From Pseudomonadales bacterium (GTDB lineage Bacteria; Pseudomonadota; Gammaproteobacteria; Pseudomonadales; Azotimanducaceae), in contig JAJDVW010000016.1 of assembly GCA_022825925.1 (NCBI GenBank), positions 124,001-188,000 on the forward strand: DNA of 64,000 bases. The letters run 5' to 3'. Position 1 is the stretch's first letter. Every line of letters starts with the position of its first letter. Positions 41,436-51,150 of the stretch are shown piece after piece. Below the pieces are notes generated by a model. It worked only from the letters and a program-made list of their open reading frames with translations, did not search any database and was not told the DNA's origin. The position numbers and the translations under genes are program-made.

Positions 41436-41501
41436 ATGCTGCAATCTGTAACGCGGCGCCCGCTCCAGGTCGTCGCTTTGAAAACGGAGTTTTCGAACTG
41501 A
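41436..41501 (+). CDS. Possible 21-residue leader peptide before gspD
   Basis: A short frame, MLQSVTRRPLQVVALKTEF plus two residues, ends in TGA that overlaps the gspD ATG (TGATG at 41499). A ribosome-binding-like GGAGACGG lies just upstream. It could be a translated leader that couples expression of the secretin, or chance. Confidence 0.3.
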   Translation: MLQSVTRRPLQVVALKTEFSN

Positions 41502-43603
41502 TGGTCAAGGAAGAGCAACAGAGACACCTGTCGGCCGAACGCACGCCGACGCCCGGCGCCAGAGGACGGTGGGCATATGGCATTCCCCACGCCACCGGCC
41601 TGCTGGGCGCCCTCCTGCTGGCCGGCTGCGCTGCGCTCAACGTCGACCCCCTCCCCGAACCCATACGCCCGCCGAAACCCCTCCCCGACACGGTTTCGGA
41701 TGCCGCCGCCCCCGAAGAAGAGGAGGGCACGCGCGTGTCGTCTACCCCGGGCGTCGTGATCCAGCGCACGGTCGCGGAGGGAATTGCCGACCGCCTGGGT
41801 GAAGACCTCACCGGACCGCCCATCACCGTCAGCTTCCACGACGTGCCGATCGTCACGTTCATCAATGAAGTGTTCGCCGAAAGGCTCGGCATGTCGTTCA
41901 CGCTTTCGGCCGGTCTCTCCGGCAAGACGGACCTGGTGACGCTCCGACTGACCGAGCCGGTGTCCCCGAGCCAACTCTTCGCCACTGCCCGGCGCGTGCT
42001 GCAGGACTACGGGGTGGATCTGCGCGAGACAGACGGCGTCCTCACCTTCCTAGCGGAGCAGGGGATCGCGTCGCGGGACATCCCGCTGCTGATCAGCGGT
42101 CGTGCGCTGCCCGAGGTGCCGCCGACGCACCGCGTGGTGTATCAGCTCGTTCCGATGCACGTGATGCGGAGCAACGCGGTCAGCGCCTTCCTGCGGCAGG
42201 CGTTCGGCGGTGGCCAGATACAGATCACGGACGACCCGGCGCGCAACGCGATCCTCCTGCGGGGCACGGTCGAGTCGCTCGGGCGCGCGGTGGACATGAT
42301 CGAGGTGCTCGATCAGCCGCTGTTGCGCGGCCGTTTCGGGCTGGTCATCGAACCGAGCTTCATGGCCGTGTCGGAACTCGCGAGCGACCTGGCGATGGTA
42401 CTGAAGGCCGAGGGTTACGAGACCCGCGTCGGCGACGGACTGGGCAGCGTCATCCTGCTGCCCCTCAGGGGCATAAACAAGCTGGTCGCCTTCGCGAACG
42501 ACCAGGCCACCCTCGACCACGTGGAGGAGTGGGCGCGCAGCCTGGACGCCAGGAAGGAAGCGACGGTCGAGAACGCGGTGTTCACGTACGAGGCGCAGAA
42601 CACCCAGGCCGAGAGCATGCGCGAGACGCTGGACAGAATCCTGCAGGCGCAGGCGCCGCGGGACTTCACCGAGCGCACGCAAGCCGGATTGGGCCAGGAC
42701 GAAACGCTGGGTCCCGGGCGCATCGTCGTGGACGAGAACCGCAACATGCTGCTGTTCCGGGGTTCGGGCAAGGAATGGGCAGAGCTCCGCTCCATCATCG
42801 AGCAGTTGGACCGCCCGGTGCCCTCGGTCCTGATCGAAGTGCTGATCGCGGAGATAACACTGAGCGACGAGCACGAGTCCGGCGTCGAGTTCCTGTTCCG
42901 CAGCGGCATCGGTAGTGACCGGACGGTAGGGGGAGGCACGCTAGGCGCCCTGGGCGTGCAGAGCAAGGCGTTGTCCCTGACCCTCGACAGCGCCGGCACG
43001 ACCCGCGCCGTGCTGAACCTGTTCTACGAGGACAACCGGGTGGCGCTGCGCTCCAGCGCGCGGCTGATGGTCAAGAGCGGCGAGTCGGCGACGTTCGACG
43101 CCGGCAACGAGATTCCCACCGTCACCCAGGTGGCGGACTCCGGCACCCAGGTGACGGGCACTACCAACGTGCTGCAGCAGGTCACCTATCGGAGGACCGG
43201 CGTCGTCCTGCAGATCGAGCCGATCGTGCAGGCGAACGGCCTCGTCGATCTCAGCATCACCCAGGAACTGAGCGAGGCCCGTCCGGCGGCGGCGACCAGC
43301 CTCAACGGCACCCCGACGATCCTGTCCCGCCGCATCACCACGAACCTCACGCTACGCGACGGCGGCTCCCTCTTGATGGGCGGCCTGATGTCGAACAGCC
43401 AGACCGAGGGGCAGGGCGGCGTCCCTGGCTTTGCGCGCGTCCCCGTCCTGGGCCGCCTGTTCCGCAAGGACACCTTCCAGGAGGACCGCACGGAGCTGGC
43501 GATTCTCGTGATTCCCTATGTCGTGGCGAATCACGAGGAAGGTCAGGAACTTACGGAACGTATCAAGGCGGGACTCGACCTCCATCGCCAGTTTGTGCGA
43601 TAG
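41501..43603 (+). CDS. gspD: Type II secretion secretin GspD (lipoprotein)
   Basis: 700 residues. A lipobox LLAGC near residue 43 marks a lipoprotein, reached after a longer than usual N-terminus. N0 to N3 domains follow (ITVSFHDVPIVTFINEVF, VVYQLVPMHVMRSNAV, ITDDPARNAILLRGTVES) and then the secretin core with VPSVLIEVLIAEITLSDE, VTYRRTGVVLQIEP and LLMGGLMSNSQTE, ending in ELAILVIPYVV. It forms the outer-membrane channel of the T2SS. It ends the cluster; promoter-bearing DNA and a new transcription unit follow. Confidence 0.95.
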   Translation: MVKEEQQRHLSAERTPTPGARGRWAYGIPHATGLLGALLLAGCAALNVDPLPEPIRPPKPLPDTVSDAAAPEEEEGTRVSSTPGVVIQRTVAEGIADRLGEDLTGPPITVSFHDVPIVTFINEVFAERLGMSFTLSAGLSGKTDLVTLRLTEPVSPSQLFATARRVLQDYGVDLRETDGVLTFLAEQGIASRDIPLLISGRALPEVPPTHRVVYQLVPMHVMRSNAVSAFLRQAFGGGQIQITDDPARNAILLRGTVESLGRAVDMIEVLDQPLLRGRFGLVIEPSFMAVSELASDLAMVLKAEGYETRVGDGLGSVILLPLRGINKLVAFANDQATLDHVEEWARSLDARKEATVENAVFTYEAQNTQAESMRETLDRILQAQAPRDFTERTQAGLGQDETLGPGRIVVDENRNMLLFRGSGKEWAELRSIIEQLDRPVPSVLIEVLIAEITLSDEHESGVEFLFRSGIGSDRTVGGGTLGALGVQSKALSLTLDSAGTTRAVLNLFYEDNRVALRSSARLMVKSGESATFDAGNEIPTVTQVADSGTQVTGTTNVLQQVTYRRTGVVLQIEPIVQANGLVDLSITQELSEARPAAATSLNGTPTILSRRITTNLTLRDGGSLLMGGLMSNSQTEGQGGVPGFARVPVLGRLFRKDTFQEDRTELAILVIPYVVANHEEGQELTERIKAGLDLHRQFVR

Positions 43604-43851
43604 TCGCATCGGGACCGTTGTACGGGGTCGGCTTGGCCTTGTGCGAAACTGGGTGTTCTGGTTCAGAATCAATGTCTTGCAGCACCGGGAGGGAGCGTGC
43701 CACCGCGTCGGCGGGGGGTCCGGGATTTCCCGAAAAATGCGCTTGCCATTCCCCGACCGCTATGGATAATGGCGAGCAAGCTGCGTGGCATTGGGGGGTT
43801 CCCCGGCCAAATGGCTGAATCAGCGTTAGTTGGGACTACTTGGAGAAACGA
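43604..43851 (+). other. Intergenic region with the promoter of the secreted-protein gene
   Basis: 248 bases without a gene. Contains the promoter at 43743-43770 and the ribosome-binding site GGAG just before the ATG at 43852. Confidence 0.5.
43743..43770 (+). promoter_or_regulatory. Sigma70-like promoter
   Basis: TTGCCA (43743-43748), a 16-base spacer ending in TATG, and GATAAT (43765-43770). The predicted start of transcription near 43777 leaves a leader of about 75 bases before the ATG at 43852. Confidence 0.6.
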
Positions 43852-45570
43852 ATGCTCCTCAAAAAGACTTTGAAGGCTGCATCCGCAGCCGCGCTATGGA
43901 TGGTGCCCCTGTTGGGCGCCAATTCGGCCATGGCCACGATCAGCCTGGATGGCACCGCGGCAGCTGCTACGGCGAACGCCACAGCGGTTGTGACGTTCTC
44001 GCTGGAAACGATCGATGAGGCTGACAACGTCGCGAAAGCAGGACAGCCGAAGTTCTACGGTGTCGGCGTAGCTGACGGTAACCCCGCGCTCTCGACGACG
44101 TTGAGTTTGGGCATCTACCACCTCGCCGTCGACGAGAATACGAACCTGTATCTGCGGTACGACCTCAACGAACACCTGATGTTGCGGCCGGCGGCAGCGG
44201 CTGGCGATTACAGCGTGGCTATAGCCAACGACCAAGGGACCGCTTCGGGGTCTGCGACGCTGGAGAGTTCCTTGGCCACGGATCCCTTCCTCCTCATCCA
44301 AGTCGGGGAAGAGACCGCAGGGACCGTCACTGCCGGACACGTCGTAACGGTGGACTTCAAGCGGCTCGTGGCGACTTCGGGACGCGGCGACGGAAGCGTG
44401 CGGGTGCGGGGTTACACCAGCGCCCTTGATGCGATCAGCGGCGCAGCCAATGCGTTGTTCGACCGTAGCGCGACGCTGCTCAAGGTGGCAAGAAGCGTGA
44501 ACGTCAAGGTGGACTCGGGTACGGCCACTGCCGATGTCGAGACAGGGTTCACGATGTTCACGACGGCGAACCCGACGCGTCTCGGCCGTTTCAACATCAT
44601 GATCAACATGAACCACCTCGATGAGGACGGAGTGGCCCTCGGGACCGTGGCCGCCGAGACCAACGCCGACACGCGTGGCGCTGGCGAGACGCTACTTCAG
44701 GACGACACGAACACGAACCTTGGCGATGCCATGCAGCCCACGCTGCATGACGGCCTCTCCCAAGCCGTGAACGACCTGTTCGTGCGGCTCGGTATCGACA
44801 CGAAGATCGGCGATACCATGACTGTTGCCGGTTCCCCCGTCACTTTGGACAACACCACCGCTCGTGGCGGTCACGGCAAGACCACCGTCAGCGGCTCTCC
44901 GGGTTTCGCGTTCGGCACGCCCACCTTCTGCAACAACCCGGGTGGCGCGGGCATGGGAGATCCGGCGGCCGGTACTGTGGTGGTCAAGCACCCGTTGGCC
45001 TTCGCTCCCGCAGACGCGGAAACCAAGGCGGGACCGGTCACCGGCGGCGTCGCCTATCTGCCGTGGTATCTCTGCTTCGACGTGCCTGCGACGAACACGA
45101 ACGTGATCGCGGAAGGCAACTACTACCTGACCATGGAGTTCGCGACGCCGGGCGACGAGTTGCTGCAGCGGCGCCCGTTCCCGCCCATGGGTCCGACGGA
45201 CGCAATGTTCGGCAAGATCGCCCACAATGGCACCACGGTGCACATCCCGTACGTGAGCACGTACGAGGGGTACACCCAGCGTCTCGTGATTACCAGCCGG
45301 AACAAGGCTCCCGTGGAGTACACGATCATGTTCCACACGGAAGGCGATGGCACGGCGGATCCGATGATGCACACCGGGATGGCCGGGGGCGAGATGACCA
45401 CGGTGGTCAAGATGGAAGACATCACCACACTCGAGAACCCGACCCGTGCATCGGCGACGGTGAACATCGTGTCGCACCCGAGCAACGTCGACGTGGCCAC
45501 GACCATGGTGAACAAGATGGACCAGTCCACGGACACGGTGGTCCTGCACCGGGGTCGCCACGACGGGTGA
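43852..45570 (+). CDS. Secreted protein of unknown family with one C-terminal repeat module
   Basis: 572 residues with a signal peptide (SAAALWMVPLLGANSAMA, cleavage near residue 30). The N-terminal half is a beta-rich domain of unknown type, with two cysteines in the middle (TFCNNPGG and WYLCFDV). The last 105 residues form a module (TTVHIPYVSTYEGYTQRLVI, RASATVNIVSH, STDTVVLHRGRH) that recurs twice in the next gene. It follows its own promoter and is ended by a strong terminator at 45630. Its place after gspD makes T2SS export possible, but no direct evidence exists. Confidence 0.75.
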   Translation: MLLKKTLKAASAAALWMVPLLGANSAMATISLDGTAAAATANATAVVTFSLETIDEADNVAKAGQPKFYGVGVADGNPALSTTLSLGIYHLAVDENTNLYLRYDLNEHLMLRPAAAAGDYSVAIANDQGTASGSATLESSLATDPFLLIQVGEETAGTVTAGHVVTVDFKRLVATSGRGDGSVRVRGYTSALDAISGAANALFDRSATLLKVARSVNVKVDSGTATADVETGFTMFTTANPTRLGRFNIMINMNHLDEDGVALGTVAAETNADTRGAGETLLQDDTNTNLGDAMQPTLHDGLSQAVNDLFVRLGIDTKIGDTMTVAGSPVTLDNTTARGGHGKTTVSGSPGFAFGTPTFCNNPGGAGMGDPAAGTVVVKHPLAFAPADAETKAGPVTGGVAYLPWYLCFDVPATNTNVIAEGNYYLTMEFATPGDELLQRRPFPPMGPTDAMFGKIAHNGTTVHIPYVSTYEGYTQRLVITSRNKAPVEYTIMFHTEGDGTADPMMHTGMAGGEMTTVVKMEDITTLENPTRASATVNIVSHPSNVDVATTMVNKMDQSTDTVVLHRGRHDG

Positions 45571-45629
45571 GCGAGCTAGCGTGAGCAGCTAGAACCCAAA
45601 GGGCGTCTGCAGCGCCGCCGGGTTCGGAA

Positions 45630-45654
45630 GGAGGGCGAAAGCCCTCCTTTTTTT
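45630..45654 (+). terminator. Rho-independent terminator
   Basis: GGAGGGC, GAAA loop, GCCCTCC and seven T residues (45648-45654). A textbook intrinsic terminator about 60 bases after the stop of the secreted-protein gene. Confidence 0.95.
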
Positions 45655-45660
45655 GCCTCG

Positions 45661-45870
45661 GAGAAGTGCACGTGGGGTCGTCGCCAAGTCACGGAACGTT
45701 GCCGGCCATCTCCGGCTTCCCCGTGTCAGTGAACGCACGCCGAAAAGCTCGCGGCGGTGTTGGCACAAAACCTGCGGGCCTCCGAGAGAGTTTGCGGGTG
45801 GCAGAAATATGCAGGTCTCCGAGATACAGGGCTCCGGCCGTGCGCGTGCGTGACGCGATCGAAGCGCAGC
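45661..45870 (+). other. Intergenic region between the secreted paralogues
   Basis: 210 bases with no supported gene and no clear promoter. The frame of the downstream gene stays open back to 45757, but the residues there do not look like a signal peptide. Confidence 0.4.
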
Positions 45871-47787
45871 GTGAGCGGAAAGACAAGGAAGATCGGTGCC
45901 GGGGCATGGTGGGCCTGCGGAGTCGTGCTGGCTGCCGATGTGGCCCTGGCTGTCATTGACTTCGACGGGAACTCGCCTACCGACAACACGCTACTCACCT
46001 ATTCGAAGGAATACTTGGTCCCCTCGGCGGGCGTTCCCGATGGTTTCTTCCCGATCGGTGACCTGCTTGCCGGGACGGATCTCGAGACGCGGGCGAAGAT
46101 CGGTGCGGCCCGTTTCTTGGCGCTCGATGGAGAGATCTGGGTCCGCTATGACGTCGGCGAGCACCTCGCTTTCCGGGGCGTCGCCCCCAGGCTGTTCTGG
46201 ACAAAGCCGGACCCTGCTGCGGCGGACGGTTTCACCGAGTTGGTCGCAGGGGGGTTGGCAGCCGCCAATGCAGCGACCTTCGTCGATGACGGCTTTCTGG
46301 TCTTCAGCTTCGACCCACCGGCGAGCGTGGGTCCGCTGACGGAGGACACCACGATCGCCCTGGACCTAAAGGGGACCCTGGCCACCGACGGGAGGGGTGA
46401 CGGCGTGGTTCGCGTGCGCGCCTTCGGAAACGGTCTGGAAGCCGGCCTGGGCCAGCGTGGGTTCGGCCTGGACAAGAGCGCGACTGTTGCGAAGGTTGCC
46501 AACAGTGTCCGCGTCGTCCCCGTCCCAATGCGCCAGCAGGTTACGGCGGCTTCCGGGTTCCTCGAGTTCGCGATCGGTCAACGCGTGTCCATTGGTGGCT
46601 TCGAAGTGGCCGTCGACGCGGATCACCGGCAGCCGGACGGAGAGCTCGTGGAGACGACCCTTGAGGCGTTGAACGTGAACGTCGACCGATCCCTTTCGTC
46701 GTTTGCGGGCGATGGCGGCTTTGCCTTCGCTCCGGCGGACGAAGGCTGGGCACTGGAGCAGCTCCATCCCGAGTCGGGTCGGTGCCATGGCGACGAGGCG
46801 GCGGCGGCAGGGGATCCGGACGCGGATCCGCCTGTCGACCCGGATCCGAACCGGGCGCGTCATCTCGCCGACTTCGGAGCCGACGATGCCGACTATCCTG
46901 TGGGACCGGCCCGGGGCATCGTGGCCGTCGGTACCTGGCATCTCTGCGCGACGGTGCCGGACGACAGTCGCGAGATCATCCCGGAGGGGGACTACTACCT
47001 CACCGTGACGCTCGCCGCCGCCGATCCGAGGCGTCCGTTCCTGCCCGAGGGATTGAAGCTGGAGCGCGTTGGGACGATCTGGCGTGACGGCACCACGGTG
47101 CACGTGCCCTACCTGACCGCGTCGTCACGCTACGAGCAGGAACTCGTCATCGTCAACCGGCACCGGCGCAAGGTGGACTACGTGCTCCACGTGCATCCCC
47201 ATGGATCCGGTAAGGCGGAACCGTCGTTGATCAGGGGCCGGGCGGCGGGAAGGGCGCCGACGGTCATCGATTTCTCCGAAATGACCACGCTCTCCGGCAC
47301 CCAGCATGCTTCGGCTACCTTGGCGTTGGTCTCGTTCCCGGACAAGCTGGACATCGCAACCCGGCTGCGGAATCTGCTCGACGGATCCACGGATACGGTG
47401 ATCCTCCACCGCGGGTTCCAAGACCCCGTACCCATCGTCCGAGAAAGTACCCTCGTCCACATCCCGGTGGTCACGACGTCTGATGACTACGCGCAGCGTC
47501 TCACCGTGCTCAACCGTCACCGGCGCGCGGTCAGCTACGCCCTGACGATCCATCCGGAGGAGGGCGCCACGGCCGACCCGGCCGTCATCAGGGGCCGACT
47601 TCCGGCCGAGAGTTCGACCACGCTCAGGATGGACCGCATCACGCAGATTTCCGGAACCGCCCGTGCATCCGCGACGCTGGAGATCAGGGCCCTATCCGCC
47701 CACATCGATGTCTCGACGACGCTGGTGAACGTGCACGACGAGTCGACGGACACCAGCGTGCTCTTCCAGGGGCGGTTCGACCACTAG
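45871..47787 (+). CDS. Secreted protein, paralogue with two C-terminal repeat modules
   Basis: About 638 residues if the GTG at 45871 is used, which places a signal peptide (GAWWACGVVLAADVALA) at the N-terminus; 45850 is the alternative. The N-terminal domain follows the same plan as in the gene at 43852 (RGDGVVRVRAFG, DKSATVAKVANSV, LCATVPDDSREIIPEGDYYL). The C-terminal module occurs twice (TTVHVPYLTASSRYEQELVI with STDTVILHRGFQD, and TLVHIPVVTTSDDYAQRLTV with STDTSVLFQGRFD). The two genes are therefore tandem paralogues, one with a duplicated module. No enzymatic motif is visible. Confidence 0.72.
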   Translation: MSGKTRKIGAGAWWACGVVLAADVALAVIDFDGNSPTDNTLLTYSKEYLVPSAGVPDGFFPIGDLLAGTDLETRAKIGAARFLALDGEIWVRYDVGEHLAFRGVAPRLFWTKPDPAAADGFTELVAGGLAAANAATFVDDGFLVFSFDPPASVGPLTEDTTIALDLKGTLATDGRGDGVVRVRAFGNGLEAGLGQRGFGLDKSATVAKVANSVRVVPVPMRQQVTAASGFLEFAIGQRVSIGGFEVAVDADHRQPDGELVETTLEALNVNVDRSLSSFAGDGGFAFAPADEGWALEQLHPESGRCHGDEAAAAGDPDADPPVDPDPNRARHLADFGADDADYPVGPARGIVAVGTWHLCATVPDDSREIIPEGDYYLTVTLAAADPRRPFLPEGLKLERVGTIWRDGTTVHVPYLTASSRYEQELVIVNRHRRKVDYVLHVHPHGSGKAEPSLIRGRAAGRAPTVIDFSEMTTLSGTQHASATLALVSFPDKLDIATRLRNLLDGSTDTVILHRGFQDPVPIVRESTLVHIPVVTTSDDYAQRLTVLNRHRRAVSYALTIHPEEGATADPAVIRGRLPAESSTTLRMDRITQISGTARASATLEIRALSAHIDVSTTLVNVHDESTDTSVLFQGRFDH

Positions 47788-47829
47788 ACTGAACTTCCAG
47801 AGTTTCGCGCCCGTTTCTCGTGCTTAACG

Positions 47830-48665
47830 GATTGATTTGAATCGAGACGGCGCCTCGCCAAGCGCCATCTCGCCGACGGTGCCCTGGTGCTCCACGACCT
47901 GACCTCCAGCTACCTAGAGGGCCACTGCTGCCCACTCGCCAAGCGCGGCTACTCGCGCGACGGCAAGCCGCAGATCGTCTTCGGCCTGCTCTGCAACCAA
48001 GGCGGCTGTCCCGTCGCGGTCGAGGTGTTCGACGGCAACACCGCCGATCCCGCCACGCCGGCGGCGCAGCTCGACAAGCTGCGGCGCCGCTTCGGCCTCG
48101 GCCGCGCGGTGCTGGATCGGCGACCGCGGCATGCTCACCAACGCGCGCATCCGCGACGAACTGCGGCCGGCCGGCCTTGACTGGATCAGCGCCCTGCGCG
48201 CGCCGGCCATCCGCCGCCGGCGCCGTGCGGCCGTCGCTGTTCGACGAGACCGACCTGGTCGAGCTCCGCAGCGACGACTTCCCCGGCGAGCGCCTCATGG
48301 TGTGCCGCAACCCGCTGCTCGCCGAACCTGCGCGCGCGCAAGCGCGAGCAACTGCTGCGCGCCACCGAAGGAGCTGCTCGACGCCGTGGCCGCCGCCACC
48401 CAACGCAACCGGCGCCCGCTGCGTGGCGCCGACAAGATCGCCCTGCGCGTCGGCAAGGTGGTCGGCAAGTACAAGATGGCCAAGCACTTCGACCTCGACA
48501 TCCGCGAACGCTCCTTCGCCCATGCGCGCAAGGCCGACGCCATCGCCGCCGAGGCCGCCCTCGACGGCATCTACGTCGTCCGCACCAGCCTGCCGGACGA
48601 CCAACTCGACGCCGCCGGCACCATCGCCGCCTACAAGGGCCTGGCCGTCGTCGAGCGCGCGGACT
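47830..48665 (+). pseudogene. IS1634-like transposase remnant with several frameshifts
   Basis: Pieces of a DDE transposase appear in successive frames: GALVLHDLTSSYLEGHCCPL and GYSRDGKPQIVFGLLCNQ, a shift near 48113 to GDRGMLTNARIRDEL, another near 48215 to FDETDLVELRSDDFPGERL, and another near 48340 to LRGADKIALRVGKVVGKYK and DGIYVVRTSLPDDQL. It stops at VVERA near 48665, just before the stop codon of the facing gene. The 3' end and the inverted repeats are missing. It is non-functional. Confidence 0.85.
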
Positions 48666-48703
48666 CCCGCTCTCGGTGGGGGAGTTCCCTGTGGGGGCGG
48701 CCT

Positions 48704-50185
48704 TTAGCGGCGCAACGGGATGCCGTAGACCTTGTTCTCCCGGTCTTCGAGGAGGTAGATCGCGTCGCCGATGATCGTCGCCGCACCGATGTTGGAAAGG
48801 CCGCCGAACGGCACGACGGCCCCCTTCTCCTCCTTGCCCTCGAGCGTAAAGGCGTTGATGGTGCCGCCATGCGGGTCGTTGATGATGTAGAGGTAACGGG
48901 TTCTCCGGTCGTACGCGATCGCCTGGGGTTGGGCGGAGTCCGCACCCTTGAGGAAGCCCTCGCCGTCCTTGAACATGTGCTCGAAGTCGTACACCAGTAC
49001 TTCGGTGCCGGAGGAGCCGAATCCCCGCGTCCCGACGAAGTAGAAGCGCTCGGGACCCACGGCCATGTCGCGCACGGTGTGATTCGTGACTGCAAAGCTG
49101 GCATCGGGGTCTTCCGCACCCGAGAGCATGTAGGCCCGCATCCGGTCCTCGTGGAAGACGTACAGGCGGTCCCCCCGTACGCCAAGCCCAACGGCGCGCT
49201 CCACGGGTTGTGCGCCGAATGCCGGTATGGGCCTGTAGGTGAGTTCTATGTCCGCGGCGGCGTCCCTTTCGCCGGTGTCCGTGTAAGCGAACACCTTGCC
49301 ACTGTAATTCAGCACGTAGAACCGGTTCTGGAAGAAGGTCATTCCCGTCGGGAAGGAGTTTTCTGACGCGAGCGCGAACTCCTCGATGAGCTTGATGCCC
49401 TCGCCGGGGACGTCGCTCGCCAGGGATGGGCGCTCGGTGGTCGCGAGGTTGGTCAGGTGGCCGGTCGGCGTGGACATCAGGCTCATGATCTGGACGGGTT
49501 GGTCCGCCTCCAGGAACAGTTGCCACTTGCCCTCGCCGTCCCCGATCGCGCCCTTGATCGACATGTCACCGGCTTCCAGTTGCTGCGCCGTCAAGGTCGT
49601 GGAAATCCCTGCGGCGAGTTCGACTTCCACTTCGGGGCTGACGACGCCGGCGTCATCCACGCCCTTGAGCGTGATCGTGGCATCGTCGTCACCCGCGTTG
49701 ACCAGGCGCAACAGGCTCTGCTGAGCGGTGTTGCTGCCGGGATTGAACGTCGGAACGCGATGGAGACCCCCCAGGCTCGACACCACGTCCTGCATGGATG
49801 TCAGAAAGCCGTCCCGCGTACGAATGTACGTCAGCACCTCGAGGTCCACGTCGGCCGAGATCACCAGGCGCCAGTCGCCCTGGCCGCTTCCGATGCCCCG
49901 GATGCCCTTGTCGTCGTTCCCCAGCTCCAGGTCGTCGGAGTTGAAGTGGACGGTCTGGTACTCCGTGAGCGGGATCGTCTCGACGCGGTAGGCGCGGCCG
50001 GTGTCGTCGAACGCCCGAACGCGCACGATGCCCTCGTCGTTGGAGTGATTGATCAGTCGCACGAACCCTTGGCGGTAGGGGTCCGACGCGGACATGAACA
50101 GCGGGACCGTCGTGTCCTGCTGGGCTCCCACGCTGGTGGCGAGCAGCGCCGCGAGGAGAACGGTCAGATATCGTCCAGGCTTCAT
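48704..50185 (-). CDS. Secreted protein: FNPGSN module followed by a beta-propeller-like domain
   Basis: 493 residues from the ATG at 50185 (GAGGAA upstream; 50191 is the alternative). A signal peptide ending SVGAQ is followed by one copy of the module found twice in the LRR protein (TVHFNSDDLELGN, GQGDWRLVISADVDLEVL, PTFNPGSNTAQQSLLRLVN, TPTGHLTNLAT) and then about 240 residues of repeated blades (RFYVLNYSGKVFAYTD, RLYVFHEDRMRAYML, RYLYIINDPHGGTINAFTL, AIYLLEDRENKVYGI) like a six-bladed propeller. It is probably a secreted or surface protein related to the T2SS-embedded protein. A degenerate copy of the GGGACACACGCG motif lies just upstream near 50258. Confidence 0.78.
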   Translation of the reverse strand: MKPGRYLTVLLAALLATSVGAQQDTTVPLFMSASDPYRQGFVRLINHSNDEGIVRVRAFDDTGRAYRVETIPLTEYQTVHFNSDDLELGNDDKGIRGIGSGQGDWRLVISADVDLEVLTYIRTRDGFLTSMQDVVSSLGGLHRVPTFNPGSNTAQQSLLRLVNAGDDDATITLKGVDDAGVVSPEVEVELAAGISTTLTAQQLEAGDMSIKGAIGDGEGKWQLFLEADQPVQIMSLMSTPTGHLTNLATTERPSLASDVPGEGIKLIEEFALASENSFPTGMTFFQNRFYVLNYSGKVFAYTDTGERDAAADIELTYRPIPAFGAQPVERAVGLGVRGDRLYVFHEDRMRAYMLSGAEDPDASFAVTNHTVRDMAVGPERFYFVGTRGFGSSGTEVLVYDFEHMFKDGEGFLKGADSAQPQAIAYDRRTRYLYIINDPHGGTINAFTLEGKEEKGAVVPFGGLSNIGAATIIGDAIYLLEDRENKVYGIPLRR

Positions 50186-50474
50186 GGGCATTTCCTCAGG
50201 GTTCCTCGTTGCACGTGGTGGTAGCCCGGAGGCCGACCGGCTCGCACATCGCCGGCAGGGCCACACGCGATAGCGCCGCACGACGGAGGGCGTGCGGCAG
50301 CAAGCGTACTCCAACTGTCGGCTCCGCGCCATGTGAAGAGTTGTCCAACGCTCTAACCCATGTTTACCAACGCTCGACGCATAGTAGGCGAGATCAAGGG
50401 GTTACGTCGGTTGCGTGGTCGTTAGGGCACTACACGGTGGCGCGTAGTGGCGATCGAGGCGGTTTGCGGGGAAG

Positions 50475-51150
50475 TCAGACGATGGTTTTCTGCATGCCGC
50501 CGGAGCGGGGGTCGATGCCGAGGGCGTCGTGGATGGCGCGCTGGTCGGTCTCGGCGACGGTGGCGGTGCGGACATGCAGGGTGCGCCCGTCGGGACGCTT
50601 GAAGGTGGCGGTGACGCGCTGTTGTCCGGCGAGGATGTTGCGCAGGGTGGTCACAGCTCGCGCGCTCGCCGGCGGCGGCGAGGCGCTTGCGGACGACCTG
50701 CACGGCCTGGTAGGCGATGACGGTGATGAACAGGTGTCCCTCGGCACGCACCTGCTTGCGGTGATGGACGGGACGCAGGCCGAGTTCGGACTTGAGCGTG
50801 CGGAACACGGCCTCGACGTCGGTGAGCGTGGTGTAGGTGCGCCACAGCGTCGCCTCGTCCCAGTCGGTGACGTTGCTGCGCAGGCAGTAGACGCCCGGAT
50901 GCGTGAGCATGGAACCGTCCGTCGGCCGCTTGTTCCACCGCACGGCGACGGCGTTGACGCCGTTGTCGTCGGGGATGACCTCGATGTCGTGGTGGCCGGC
51001 GACGCGGCGGTGCGCCGCCTTGAGGCGGCCGATGCGCTCGTGCACCTTGGCCAGCGCCTTGACCGTGCGCGGTCGCGACAGCCCCTCGTGCAGCCGGGTC
51101 AGGCGCTGCTCGAGGCGCTCGGCGAAGCGCTCGGCCATGGCGCGCCGATC
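50475..51150 (-). pseudogene. IS1634-like transposase remnant, C-terminal half
   Basis: On the minus strand the frame reads RFAERLEQRLTRLHEGL, YCLRSNVTDWDEATLWRTY and EAVFRTLKSELGLRPVHHRK, then shifts near 50660 to TLRNILAGQQRVTATFKRP and ends AIHDALGIDPRSGGMQKTI. It is a different element from the remnant at 47830, since both carry the equivalent central region. The 5' part is missing where it meets the calcium-repeat fragment at about 51150. Confidence 0.82.
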
